A stretch of 23,476 bases of DNA from Candidatus Bathyarchaeota archaeon (lineage in GTDB: Archaea; Thermoproteota; Bathyarchaeia; TCS64): contig WJIV01000029.1 in the NCBI GenBank assembly GCA_014730055.1, positions 1-23,476 of the forward strand. The letters are read 5' to 3'. The notes under the pieces are model-generated. The model saw nothing but the letters and a program-made list of their open reading frames with translations, did no database searches and was not told the origin of the DNA. Shown piece after piece: positions 15,427 through 23,266 of the stretch (its first letter is position 1; each line of letters starts with the position of its first letter). The position numbers and the translations under genes are program-made.

Positions 15427-15813
15427 CTATCCAGAATACTTTGAATAGAGATAGGCAATATTTGCTAGCAAAATTATTACTATTAGATGTAATGCAACAT
15501 TTGAATATATTTGAGCCTGTGTAAAATTCATCAGTATACCGAGAGTAATTATGATGAATAGTGAAGCATATAGTACCCTTCTATCAATATTCCTTACCTC
15601 TTCTACTAATTCAGAATTGGTTTCAGCGGAAACTGGTTTAAATCTGTTACATTGTTCCCATGGAGGCTTTGTAGGAATTCTTGGCTCGGGTAGCTTGCAG
15701 ATGTCCCCATTTAAATCAGGAGGGGTTTCCTCACTAAAGTCAAGATTAACTGGCGGAGATACAGCTGAACATTCGAATCCACCATTTTTTTCCAGAAGCC
15801 AAGGACAGGTCAT
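15427..15813 (-). CDS. Cys-containing protein with two C-terminal membrane helices, unknown
   Basis: A 128-residue protein with a cytosolic-type N-terminal part and two C-terminal helices (about 80-98 and 105-123). The N-terminal part has four cysteines (C3, C15, C39, C55), each beside an aromatic or proline-rich segment (CPWLL, FECSA, ICKLPEP, WEQCNRF). This could be a small metal-binding or redox module attached to the membrane, but spacing is unlike standard zinc-ribbon or ferredoxin patterns. There is no signal peptide. It follows the LEA14-like gene on the same strand. I recognise no family. Confidence 0.65.
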   Translation of the reverse strand: MTCPWLLEKNGGFECSAVSPPVNLDFSEETPPDLNGDICKLPEPRIPTKPPWEQCNRFKPVSAETNSELVEEVRNIDRRVLYASLFIIITLGILMNFTQAQIYSNVALHLIVIILLANIAYLYSKYSG

Positions 15814-15879
15814 AATTAAGAAAAGAAATCATCTTTCTTAAACGTGATAGTAAAGCGGATTAGAGAATGATTAAAAGAC

Positions 15880-16365
15880 CTAGTTTTGTCCAGGATCATA
15901 ATTTGATAATGATTTTGTCACTGTAACGGGAATTATCCCTAGAAATCTACTGGTTGCAACGAGTTCTCCCTGTAAGATGTACTCATTTCTGTTCTCAGGA
16001 TCTATTGTATTTAGTATACTACCAGTTATAGTTACGTCCATCTGGAACGTACTTAGCCCATTTCCACGAATCCTAGCGTTCTCAACAGTAAGAGGGGTAA
16101 TGAAATTAGAGCCATAATAAAGTTCACCGTCCAAAGTTATTCTGAAATCTATATTCCGCGTATTGTTTGCCACATATATCAAGGTTAGATTCGCCTCTGG
16201 GGAAGGCAATAGTTGTAGGGACCTGACATTAACGCTATCAAATGTGATCTCAAGCTCTGAGACTGCAGTGCTGAGCCTGCTACGATGATATAAATAAGCG
16301 GCCCCTGAAAGAATGATTACAACTAAGGTGACTATTACAATGATCCGGGTATTTCTATTCTCCAT
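15880..16365 (-). CDS. Membrane-anchored LEA14-like (WHy domain) protein
   Basis: A 161-residue protein with a single N-terminal membrane helix (about 7-27) and an extracytoplasmic beta-sandwich similar to the LEA14/Water stress and Hypersensitive response (WHy) domain. The repeated strand pattern is visible: SPEANLTLIYVANNTRNIDFRITLDGEL, a turn with YYGSNFI, then LSTFQMDVTITGS. Such domains are widespread in archaea and may stabilise membrane-bound partners; no enzymatic activity is known. It lies about 210 bases downstream of the interrupted amidohydrolase on the same strand, and the intervening space contains a perfect 13-bp inverted repeat. Confidence 0.72.
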   Translation of the reverse strand: MENRNTRIIVIVTLVVIILSGAAYLYHRSRLSTAVSELEITFDSVNVRSLQLLPSPEANLTLIYVANNTRNIDFRITLDGELYYGSNFITPLTVENARIRGNGLSTFQMDVTITGSILNTIDPENRNEYILQGELVATSRFLGIIPVTVTKSLSNYDPGQN

Positions 16366-16430
16366 ATTTATATTTTTAAAACATTATTATTAACTATTAT
16401 CAGATTTTTCTACGTCTAAGTGAATAGTTT

Positions 16431-16508
16431 ATTGCTAGAGCCAAGGGAGGAAGGGGTTATAGTAATGCCGGAAGTTCTCATTTAGGTAATTGATATGGCT
16501 CTAGCAAT
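16431..16508. repeat. Perfect 13-bp inverted repeat with 52-nt loop
   Basis: ATTGCTAGAGCCA (16431-16443) and its exact reverse complement TGGCTCTAGCAAT (16496-16508) frame a 52-base interior. It lies between the amidohydrolase stop and the LEA14-like gene on the minus strand, so the transcript could form a stable 13-bp stem. The interior does not show another obvious stem. It could be an mRNA processing or termination signal or terminal repeats of a tiny non-autonomous element. No target duplication is evident. Confidence 0.55.
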
Positions 16509-16575
16509 TAAGTTACTTGAAACACTTAATTTATACTTGTGCTGTATTTCTTGATGAGGGATATTTTAGTTAATA

Positions 16576-17502
16576 TTAACTGGTGCGAGGTTTGAATCCA
16601 GTTAGTCTAAGTATATTCCCATGAAATATCTGGTTAACCTGATCTTTGGATATACAAAGGCTACCTTGGTCACATAACGCTTTTACAGCATAGTACTGTT
16701 CTTGGAGAATATTTATCCTGTAACCTCTTGGGAAGAAGCTTGAATCGGTCCCAAATATTATTTTATCGGTACCCGCAGCTTTCACGGTTTTCTCAAAAAG
16801 TTTGCTTATATTAAGGTCGACAGGCTGGTAGTTTATCCAGCTGTTGCTACCGCTAGTGTCAATGTACACATTCTCCGTCTGATACTGTAGCATCAGCACC
16901 TCCCTGAAGAAACCCGCACCAAAGTGTGCTATCATGAAGTTTAGGTCCGGATATTTCTGTGCAGGTACCTGTATATCCAATGGATTACCATTAACCAGAT
17001 TTGCGCTAGTCCCAATAGTAATACCAAAATGGCACACAACTAGCAGTTTATTCTCAAGCGCTGCGTCATAGATCGTGTACATTATCTCATCATTTACCCT
17101 GTGCTTGGGTCACGAGGAAGGATAGAGCTTGATTCCCTGAAAATCATCAACTCCTGCCCTATTCACGAGATCAACAGCGTTCTCCTTAACTGGATCTATT
17201 ACAGCATACCCCATAGAATACCCTGGAAAACGTTTTCTAGCCCCATTAAACTCTTCCCATGCCTCCTCCTCAACCATGAATCCAATAGAGGTTATGCTGT
17301 ACTTGTCCATCTCATCCGCCCATAATTGGCCGGTGTCCATTCCCTCCTCAGGTAATTCGAATCTCTCGATATCTGTTAATTGACGCGCTCTCTGCTCCAT
17401 TCGATCGAGAGAGGAACCGCTTTCCAACCAAGCCTTTATCGTATCGTAAGTCATGAAATGAGAATGAGCATCAACGACCTGAATTCCTACTATCGATTCC
17501 AT
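16576..17502 (-). pseudogene. Amidohydrolase family protein interrupted by one in-frame TGA
   Basis: The reading frame from ATG 17502 runs 130 codons to a TGA at 17112-17110 and continues in the same phase to a stop at 16576, for about 308 codons in all. Ignoring the TGA gives one intact amidohydrolase (PF04909-like). Seen: DAHSH (H13, H15), FQGIKLYPSS just before the stop, PKHRVNDEI after it, H158 in VCHFG, H193 in IAHFG and D253 in FGTDS. Length and spacing fit the family. The downstream half alone could restart at an ATG at 17082 (168 codons). A nonsense mutation or sequencing error is likeliest; recoding as selenocysteine is conceivable, but I found no convincing archaeal SECIS pattern in the downstream hairpin. 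The substrate is unknown. Confidence 0.82.
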
Positions 17503-17595
17503 ATTATCAACATTTATTACTCAGAATAATATAATGAAAAGATTCGCCGTTTCATCTTTAAAAACTAAAAATTTGTGCTTTATAACAAATCAAGG

Positions 17596-17603
17596 TATAT
17601 AAA
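17596..17603 (+). promoter_or_regulatory. TATA box of the DUF47 gene
   Basis: TATATAAA at 17596-17603, centred about 26 bases before the ATG at 17626. Transcription would therefore start at or next to the ATG, indicating a leaderless mRNA. AGGA just before the ATG would not be transcribed in that case. Confidence 0.6.
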
Positions 17604-17625
17604 GAGTAAATAGAATATTTAGGAA

Positions 17626-18282
17626 ATGGAAATTCTAGGCTTCAAGTTATGGGAATCTCCTGAAGTGAAGATTCTCAAGCAGATAGATGAACACATGAGC
17701 CTATGCCTCAAGGCTACGGAGAAACTCTTGGACGCAATAGAGTACACCTTCTCTGAAGGAGAGGCGGAGAAGAGCATAAAAGAGGTTACAACACTTGAGG
17801 CTAATGCTGATGACATAAGAAGGAAAATAGTTAGAGAACTATCTGAAGGTATTTTACCACCTATGAATAAGGAGGACCTGATTAGACTGACCTGGAAGCA
17901 GGATAAAGTGGCCAACTGGGCCAAAGAATCAGCCGAGATCCTTCGACTCTTAAAGGGGAGTGAATTATCAGAGGAATTGGCAAAGGCATTCGTAGAATTG
18001 GCTACACTAAACATCGAGGGGGCAAGAGCCCTGCAAGATGTCTTGAAACTACTTTTTGAGGATTGGAAAAAGGCTGTAGAGAAATGCAAGGTAGTTGAGG
18101 ATAAGGAAACAGACATAGACCTACAGTATCATAGGACATTGGAACTCTTGATGAAGTCAGATCTCGATGCGGGGACACTTATGATTGCCAATGAGCTGGC
18201 TAGGACCCTAGAGAACTTAGGAGATGATTGCGAAGACACATCAGACCTTATGAAAGTGGTTGCAATCAGTACTTTTCGTTAA
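17626..18282 (+). CDS. DUF47 (PhoU-like) phosphate transport regulator
   Basis: A 218-residue all-helical protein of the DUF47/PhoU_div family (PF01865), which in bacteria and archaea accompanies PiT phosphate permeases and is thought to control them. It shows long amphipathic helices: an early HMSLCLKATEKLLDAI helix, LEANADDIRRKIVREL (about 52-67, the conserved acidic metal-binding segment), and a C-terminal repeat with VEDKETDIDLQYHRTLELL (about 159-177) and LARTLENLGDDCEDTSD (189-205). A strong TATA box makes the mRNA probably leaderless. The PiT permease is next to it but on the other strand, with overlapping stop codons. Confidence 0.9.
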   Translation: MEILGFKLWESPEVKILKQIDEHMSLCLKATEKLLDAIEYTFSEGEAEKSIKEVTTLEANADDIRRKIVRELSEGILPPMNKEDLIRLTWKQDKVANWAKESAEILRLLKGSELSEELAKAFVELATLNIEGARALQDVLKLLFEDWKKAVEKCKVVEDKETDIDLQYHRTLELLMKSDLDAGTLMIANELARTLENLGDDCEDTSDLMKVVAISTFR

Positions 18283-19241
18283 AAAAGGCTCGTTGAGAGA
18301 TATAGGAAAATACATATCCCAGCGGCACCAATGAAGGTAAATATCCAAATGAAAAATATATTCAATAGTTTCTTAAAATTCACCCAAGTATCTTCCGCTA
18401 GCCCTACTCCAACTACAGAACCAACCAGAACATGTGAGCTGGATAAGGGCAATCCAATCCAGGTGCCGCCGAATAGGATAAAGGTTGCACATATCTGAGC
18501 AAAGAGCCCTCTATAGGGGGTCAATTCAACCAGTTCTACGCCGACAGATTTGAGTACTCTACGTCCTAAAATCAGTAAACCAAAGGTCATGCCTATACCT
18601 ATTAATGCTCGGATTATGACTGGATTGTAACCTGATTGAACATTAACGAATGCAGTGGCATTACCAATATCGTTGGCTCCTCTAATGAATGACATGACAA
18701 CACCTAAAGCAAATAAAATGTATGCTGATAACCTAGCGGCTTTCACATAATTTACCAAGCCTATGATTTTATTACGAATAATACCCATGAGGATTTTGGC
18801 CATTATGTAACTGAATGCAAGTCCGGCAAATGGTGAAGCTACCCAGGCACCCATAATTGCTAATACTCTCGCCCATGCAATACCCTCTATCCCCCATTTA
18901 ATCAGACCTAACCCTACAGCTGAACCAACAGCGCTATGAGTGGTGGATATTGGCCATCCTCTCCAAGAAGAAATAGTTATCCATGTTGCAATAGAAAATA
19001 CGATAATTAAAGCCTCAAAGCTAGTAATAGTACCTGAGATAATCTCCTGGCCCATTGTATGCTCAACCCTCTGACCTAGTATAATCGCACCTAAAAGCGC
19101 TGAAATCCCACCGATAATAGTTATCATTAAAATATCGATAAAACCAATTCCGGCTAAGGGAGCCATGGTCTCGTCATTGGACCCAATACTCCATGAGACG
19201 TAGAAAGCAACTATGAAAGCTAATAGGAGGACATAATCCAT
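18279..19241 (-). CDS. PiT-family inorganic phosphate permease
   Basis: A 320-residue membrane transporter of the PiT/Pho4 family (PF01384), which symports inorganic phosphate with H+ or Na+. About ten membrane helices are visible. The two inverted-repeat signature motifs are GSNDETMAP (20-28; GAND in most members) and GANDIGNA (188-195). Paired serine-rich loops GWPISTTHS (95-103) and GLPLSSSHV (263-271) also follow the family. The length is within the short prokaryotic range. It converges with the DUF47 gene, the usual partner of PiT, and the stops overlap by four bases. Co-directional arrangement is more common in the families I know, so opposite orientation may permit independent or antisense-type control. 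Confidence 0.92.
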   Translation of the reverse strand: MDYVLLLAFIVAFYVSWSIGSNDETMAPLAGIGFIDILMITIIGGISALLGAIILGQRVEHTMGQEIISGTITSFEALIIVFSIATWITISSWRGWPISTTHSAVGSAVGLGLIKWGIEGIAWARVLAIMGAWVASPFAGLAFSYIMAKILMGIIRNKIIGLVNYVKAARLSAYILFALGVVMSFIRGANDIGNATAFVNVQSGYNPVIIRALIGIGMTFGLLILGRRVLKSVGVELVELTPYRGLFAQICATFILFGGTWIGLPLSSSHVLVGSVVGVGLAEDTWVNFKKLLNIFFIWIFTFIGAAGICIFLYLSTSLF

Positions 19242-19599
19242 ATTTCAAAGTCTAAAATTAATCACAAGTTAAAAACTAATGCTTCATTTTGTTTAGAATA
19301 AAAGATCACCAAGAAAAAAGAAACGTCAGGTCATTAAAATATCAGAGATTTCTTAATAGATATCACACCCGGAATTCGGAGTACAGCGAATTTTAGAAGG
19401 TATTAGATCTTAATACAAAGCGAGTATTAGATAAACGACATTACCGAAGTTAAAGGAATGTTTGAAGCTATAGGTACGTGGAAAATCACGACGGATATAA
19501 CTAGTTATATGTGAACTGCCCGATTTTTTAATGCTAATACACTTTTTTATTAAATAGAATACCGATAAACTTTCAAATCGTTGCATAAGTTATATCATT
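19242..19599. other. 358-base intergenic region between divergent transporters
   Basis: Spacer between PiT (minus) and the DUF318-like permease (plus). An AT-rich TATA candidate for the plus gene lies about 19547-19557. A short ORF of 18 codons with AAAGGA before its ATG (19458) looks like chance. A near-palindrome at 19400-19416 and a repeat of GTATTAGAT at 19424 lie in the middle. No RNA gene or mobile element is seen. Confidence 0.5.
19400..19416. repeat. Short palindrome with a repeated half-site
   Basis: GTATTA-GATCT-TAATAC has 6-bp arms around a 5-bp centre. GTATTAGAT recurs at 19424-19432, 24 bases along. The site is upstream of both PiT and the permease gene and could be an operator. 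Short arms in AT-rich DNA often arise by chance. Confidence 0.3.
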
Positions 19600-20121
19600 A
19601 TGAAACTTTTAGATTTTTACAATATACTATTCGGAAATTATAGTCCAATCCAAAAAGCACTGGTCATACTGGCCTTTAGTGCTCTAATATTGTTGTATCT
19701 AAGTAGCCCCGAGAGAGGTGTGGAAGCCCTTGAGAGTACCGGTAACACCTTCACAGGGGTTATAATCCTAATCTTTGCAGGAACCCTTCTAGGAGCTGTT
19801 ATTGAGCTTGTTATCCCACAGGAACTTATTGTAAGCTTGCTGGGAGAAGGATCAGGGATGAAAGGCATACTTATTGCAACATTTTTGGGTGGCTTAACTC
19901 CAGGAGGACCTTATGTTGTGTATCCAATTCTAGCGAGTTTGTATTCGGAAGGAATGGGTATCGCACCGATCATCTCGTACATCTTCGCATGGTCATGCAT
20001 AGCTCTTGGTAGAGTACCATTTGAGTTAGCGTTTTTTGATAGCCAGATTATAATGCGTAGGATTTTATTAGGAATTCCTTTACCGATCATCGCGGGAATA
20101 CTCGCGGAGTTAATAATTTGA
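19600..20121 (+). CDS. Half-size permease of the DUF318/ArsP_1 family
   Basis: A 173-residue membrane protein with about five helices. The segment GEGSGMKGILIATFLGGLTPGGPYVVYPI (about 82-110) matches the signature loop of DUF318/ArsP_1 permeases (PF03773), followed by AWSCIALGRVPFELAF. Family members are usually about 300 residues with two such units; this one has only one, so it may act as a homodimer or be a genuine short subtype. It has no obvious Shine-Dalgarno, but a TATA-like element lies upstream. It is separated from the next gene by 57 bases on the same strand, so they might share a transcript. Known relatives move methylarsenicals; the substrate here is unknown. Confidence 0.72.
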   Translation: MKLLDFYNILFGNYSPIQKALVILAFSALILLYLSSPERGVEALESTGNTFTGVIILIFAGTLLGAVIELVIPQELIVSLLGEGSGMKGILIATFLGGLTPGGPYVVYPILASLYSEGMGIAPIISYIFAWSCIALGRVPFELAFFDSQIIMRRILLGIPLPIIAGILAELII

Positions 20122-20178
20122 GAGTTTCACCATGAATTTTTTCAAATATGTTTTAAAGATAAATGCCTGATAAGCTTC

Positions 20179-20634
20179 ATGGCGTCTCATGAAAAATATA
20201 TACTTAGGGCAAATGAGTTAGCAATAAGTGCGGCAGAGAAGGGCAATCATCCCTTCGGAGCGGTGCTAGTCCACGAGGATAAGATAATAGAGGAAGCTGA
20301 GAACACTATCATAACAGAAAGCGATTTTTCAAGGCACGCAGAACTAAATCTGGTGGTGAAAGCGGTTAAAAACAACCCTCCAGAGACCCTGAGTAATTCA
20401 ACTCTATACGCTAGTACAGCCCCATGCCTCATGTGTGCTGCAGCTATCTGGAATAGCGGCATAAGAAAAGTCGTCTATGGTGTGACTTATGATACCTTCA
20501 GTTCTCTTGTACCCGGAAAATACAAGTTTATTTCCATCGAAAAAGCGTTTGAACTTCTAGAAACACCAATAACTACTGTATCAGGTATACTTGAAAAAGA
20601 ATGTCTAAAGGCGTATGAACACTGGCCAAAATAA
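20179..20634 (+). CDS. Nucleoside/guanine deaminase-like zinc enzyme
   Basis: A 151-residue protein of the cytidine/deoxycytidylate deaminase superfamily. Zinc and catalytic residues are H53-A-E55 (RHAEL) and P82-C83-x2-C86 (APCLMC). The conserved HPFGAVLV strand (24-31) and VVYGVTYDTFSS segment (98-109) resemble the guanine deaminase/tRNA adenosine deaminase (TadA) branch. Nearest likely role: hydrolytic deamination of a free purine base or nucleoside. There is a possible shared transcript with the permease upstream. Archaea do not use TadA for decoding, which favours a nucleobase role; this is inference. Confidence 0.87.
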   Translation: MASHEKYILRANELAISAAEKGNHPFGAVLVHEDKIIEEAENTIITESDFSRHAELNLVVKAVKNNPPETLSNSTLYASTAPCLMCAAAIWNSGIRKVVYGVTYDTFSSLVPGKYKFISIEKAFELLETPITTVSGILEKECLKAYEHWPK

Positions 20635-20667
20635 GTACCGGTTAAAAGGGAATCAGTAACAAAAAAA

Positions 20668-21237
20668 CTATAATTCTTTAATCTTCCTCAAAGTTTCATC
20701 GAACATATCAGGAAATGCCTTTTTCATACTAACTCCCGGTACGCCTATCCATTCAGGATAAATACCTTCATCATTAAGCTGTTTCTCAAATTCTTCCATG
20801 TAGACACCTCTTCCCGGTACGAAGTCAACGGTATCAGGCCACTTCCTGTCCTTAGGTTCTACACCAGGTTTCCATTTAGCAACGTAGTGGATACCACATG
20901 AGGGACTTGCCTCAGCACCAATGACTGCTACTATATCGGCCCCATTTTTTACAAACTCTCTCAGTTGAAGCATCTCCTCCTTTGCCTGGTTTCTGTAGCT
21001 CTCCCTTATTTTGGGTTTATCATATGTATCTTTGGGCATGGGCAGTCTCTCAATCCCATGTAGTCTAGTCTCCGGGCATCTTAGCTGTATGAATCCAACT
21101 CCCTGTTTCATTGCAGCCTCAACAATGTCCTCTTCTAGTCCAGGATACTCAGCCAGGTTATCCTCAAGTGAGTGAACATTCAGCATACAGTGGCAAAATA
21201 CAGCTATCTTGTTACTTCTCTTAGTCAAATGTATCAA
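20668..21237 (-). CDS. TudS/DUF523-like putative iron-sulfur desulfidase
   Basis: A 189-residue protein resembling DUF523 and TudS-related proteins. The TudS enzyme desulfurates 2-thiouracil with a [4Fe-4S] cluster held by three Cys. Matching motifs here are an N-terminal FCHCMLN (C15, C17), RCPE (C54), and SPSCG (C114), which would supply the ligands. The segment VPGRGVYMEEF and a late PEWIGVPG are also conserved-looking. There is no signal peptide or membrane helix. It converges on the deaminase gene 33 bases away, and a nucleobase-related link is suggestive only. Whether it desulfurates anything here is unknown. Confidence 0.78.
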   Translation of the reverse strand: MIHLTKRSNKIAVFCHCMLNVHSLEDNLAEYPGLEEDIVEAAMKQGVGFIQLRCPETRLHGIERLPMPKDTYDKPKIRESYRNQAKEEMLQLREFVKNGADIVAVIGAEASPSCGIHYVAKWKPGVEPKDRKWPDTVDFVPGRGVYMEEFEKQLNDEGIYPEWIGVPGVSMKKAFPDMFDETLRKIKEL

Positions 21238-21380
21238 GCTAAAATCACGAGAACAATTTTAACGATTATGGGCAGGTAGAACTATCCAATAAAAAACTAA
21301 AAAGTCATCAATTTAGTAAGGAAAATGTAAAAATTAGACCCCTTTAAATATAGTATTTTTAAATGATTGCCTAGCTTAAG

Positions 21381-21389
21381 TATATATAA
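21381..21389 (+). promoter_or_regulatory. TATA box of the TBP gene
   Basis: TATATATAA, following a GCTTAAG that could be the BRE. It is centred near 21385, so transcription would start near 21411. That is just after the GTG at 21401, so translation may begin at the in-frame TTG at 21410. TBP may bind its own promoter. Confidence 0.6.
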
Positions 21390-21400
21390 ACATAGAGAAT

Positions 21401-21976
21401 GTGAATCATTTGGATCAAGATAGCCCCAGAGACCTAGAAATAGAGATCCAGAACGTAGTGGCATCCGTTACCCTAGATCAACACTTCGATCTGCTGGATA
21501 TAGTCAAGAAATACAGAAATGTCGAATATAACCCAAAGAAATTCCCGGGACTAGTCTTCAGACTGAGAGACCCCCAGACAACCACACTGATATTCAGCAC
21601 GGGCAAGATGGTTTGTACCGGGGCAAAATCATCAAAAATGGCAAAAGTAGCCGTTAGGAGAGTTGTCGAGGAGCTAAATAGAAATGGGATAGAGGTTAAA
21701 GGAGAACCTCAGATCACAATTCAAAACATGGTAGCCTCGGCAAACTTGGGCAGAAATGTTGACCTTGAGACCGCCGCAGATCTTCTTGAGAACGTGATGT
21801 ATGAGCCGGAACAGTTCCCGGGTCTAATATACCGTATGAGAGAGCCTAAAACGGTCTTGCTAATATTCAGCTCCGGAAAAATCGTTTGTACTGGTGGTAA
21901 GAGCGAGGAAATGGTACATGAGTCAGTGAATAATCTATACGATCTACTGGATGACTACGCACTGTTCTACGATTAA
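21401..21976 (+). CDS. tbp: TATA-box-binding protein (TBP)
   Basis: A 191-residue general transcription factor that recognises archaeal TATA boxes with TFB. Two imperfect repeats form the saddle: IQNVVASVTLDQHFDLLDI (17-35) and IQNMVASANLGRNVDLETA (107-125), each followed by FPGL (48-51 and 139-142) and KxVCTGxKS motifs (GKMVCTGAKS, GKIVCTGGKS). Conserved aromatic and Thr/Val residues of the DNA-binding face are retained. Start: GTG at 21401 has no Shine-Dalgarno; a strong TATA box predicts transcription near 21411, so the in-frame TTG at 21410 (protein then begins MDQDSPR) may be the real leaderless start. The difference is three residues. It converges with a serine hydrolase gene. Confidence 0.97.
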   Translation: MNHLDQDSPRDLEIEIQNVVASVTLDQHFDLLDIVKKYRNVEYNPKKFPGLVFRLRDPQTTTLIFSTGKMVCTGAKSSKMAKVAVRRVVEELNRNGIEVKGEPQITIQNMVASANLGRNVDLETAADLLENVMYEPEQFPGLIYRMREPKTVLLIFSSGKIVCTGGKSEEMVHESVNNLYDLLDDYALFYD

Positions 21977-22021
21977 ATATCTATTCATCCATTTTTATCG
22001 AATTTAAAAAGGAGAGAGAAA

Positions 22022-23266
22022 TTATCCATTTTCAGGTATTGCTGTAACTATCTTTTGGATTAGAGATTTGGTGAAATCTGATCTCTCTTCTGAGAAATTT
22101 TCATTTCCTTGTCTTACGACAACAAGATCAAGACTTGGCAAAACGTAGCAGTCGTTAAAATTGTGTCCGCGTGAGGAAAATGTATCACGGGGCACCCCCT
22201 CCCATTTATCGTTAATCCAGAAAGTATATCCATAATTTATTGGGGATAATCCATTTTCTCGGACGTACCTACTAGTTGCTTTTCTCATCCAGTCCTCCGG
22301 AACCAGTTGGACTCCCTCCCACAAACCTCGGTTTAACCATAGATAACCTAATCTAGCGAAATCCCGGGCGGAACATCTGAAAGTACTCCCCACAACAGAA
22401 TTATAACTAGATGGACTCTCACTTCCATCTGCTCCATATGCATTGCAGCCCTCACTTCCCCCTCGTCCCCACCCGGGCTCGTTGGAGTAGTTGAGTTCCT
22501 TATCATCACTGTATGGCATCTTCTTGTACTGATTATTTCTGATTAATTCGGGGAATCCAATCTGTCTTAGAACTCTATCATACAGATAAGGCCCCACCTC
22601 TTCACCTGAGATATTCCTCATAGCCAATGCCATCTGCTCTAATCCATAGTTGCTGTAGTTGAACCCTTCCCCCGGTTCAAATTTCAATGTATGCTGAGCT
22701 GGGATTCCATCGAAGTACCACCAGCCAAAACAATACTCATACATCTGGAAGGAGCCAGAGTAACCTTCATAGTGATGCCTCGAACTTGGGGCCAACCATG
22801 GTTCCCTCGTATCGTGACCCGAAGTCATGCTTAGAACATGCCTAACCTTAATCTTCTTCTTTCTCTCATCAGTTAGGGGTTGATTCCATATCTGAGGAAT
22901 AAGTGATTGTTCTTGGCTTTCTCCCACTAACAGGGATTCAAGATCTAACTTGTCTTTATACTCCTCAAGGAATACTCCTACCGACGTACCGAAAACTGAT
23001 TTTGTTGAAGATTTCATGTCATTACAGGTCATCTTTGTCCACGGTTGTGGACCGCCAATAGTTCCAGTTACGTAGCTCTCACCGATTATGTATCCTTTGT
23101 ATACAACGATTAAACTGCCACCATATCTTTTAGTGAAAACCTCGTCAGAGTTATGAAATTCAAAGGCTTCTCTCAGTAGCGCAGGATTGACTCCAAGCTT
23201 CTCTGGGATCTCTGAACGCCAACCACCTTCTTTCTCCGAGGGAGGATAATATCTCTCCTTATTCAT
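22022..23266 (-). CDS. Beta-lactamase-fold serine hydrolase
   Basis: A 414-residue protein of the class C beta-lactamase/penicillin-binding-protein-like family (PF00144). The catalytic S-x-x-K is SSTK at 86-89, followed by a Y-S-N at 204-206 (GFNYSNYG). A late GHNF segment may supply the third motif. There is no signal peptide or lipobox, so it is probably cytosolic and unlikely to be a cell-wall enzyme, particularly in an archaeon without peptidoglycan. Family members are esterases, D-amino-acid peptidases or carboxylesterases; substrate cannot be told. Its stop is 45 bases from that of TBP (convergent). The start at 23266 has a normal family-like N-terminal region; a purine-poor leader gives no clear Shine-Dalgarno. 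Confidence 0.88.
   Translation of the reverse strand: MNKERYYPPSEKEGGWRSEIPEKLGVNPALLREAFEFHNSDEVFTKRYGGSLIVVYKGYIIGESYVTGTIGGPQPWTKMTCNDMKSSTKSVFGTSVGVFLEEYKDKLDLESLLVGESQEQSLIPQIWNQPLTDERKKKIKVRHVLSMTSGHDTREPWLAPSSRHHYEGYSGSFQMYEYCFGWWYFDGIPAQHTLKFEPGEGFNYSNYGLEQMALAMRNISGEEVGPYLYDRVLRQIGFPELIRNNQYKKMPYSDDKELNYSNEPGWGRGGSEGCNAYGADGSESPSSYNSVVGSTFRCSARDFARLGYLWLNRGLWEGVQLVPEDWMRKATSRYVRENGLSPINYGYTFWINDKWEGVPRDTFSSRGHNFNDCYVLPSLDLVVVRQGNENFSEERSDFTKSLIQKIVTAIPENG

Noticed and set aside
16431..16508. The inverted repeat as an archaeal SECIS element for the interrupted amidohydrolase
   Set aside because: I could not place the GAA/A internal loop followed by a short GC stem at the top of the hairpin.
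19458..19514. An 18-codon ATG frame preceded by AAAGGA
   Set aside because: A Shine-Dalgarno-like match alone is weak support for so short a frame, and it lies in a transporter promoter region.
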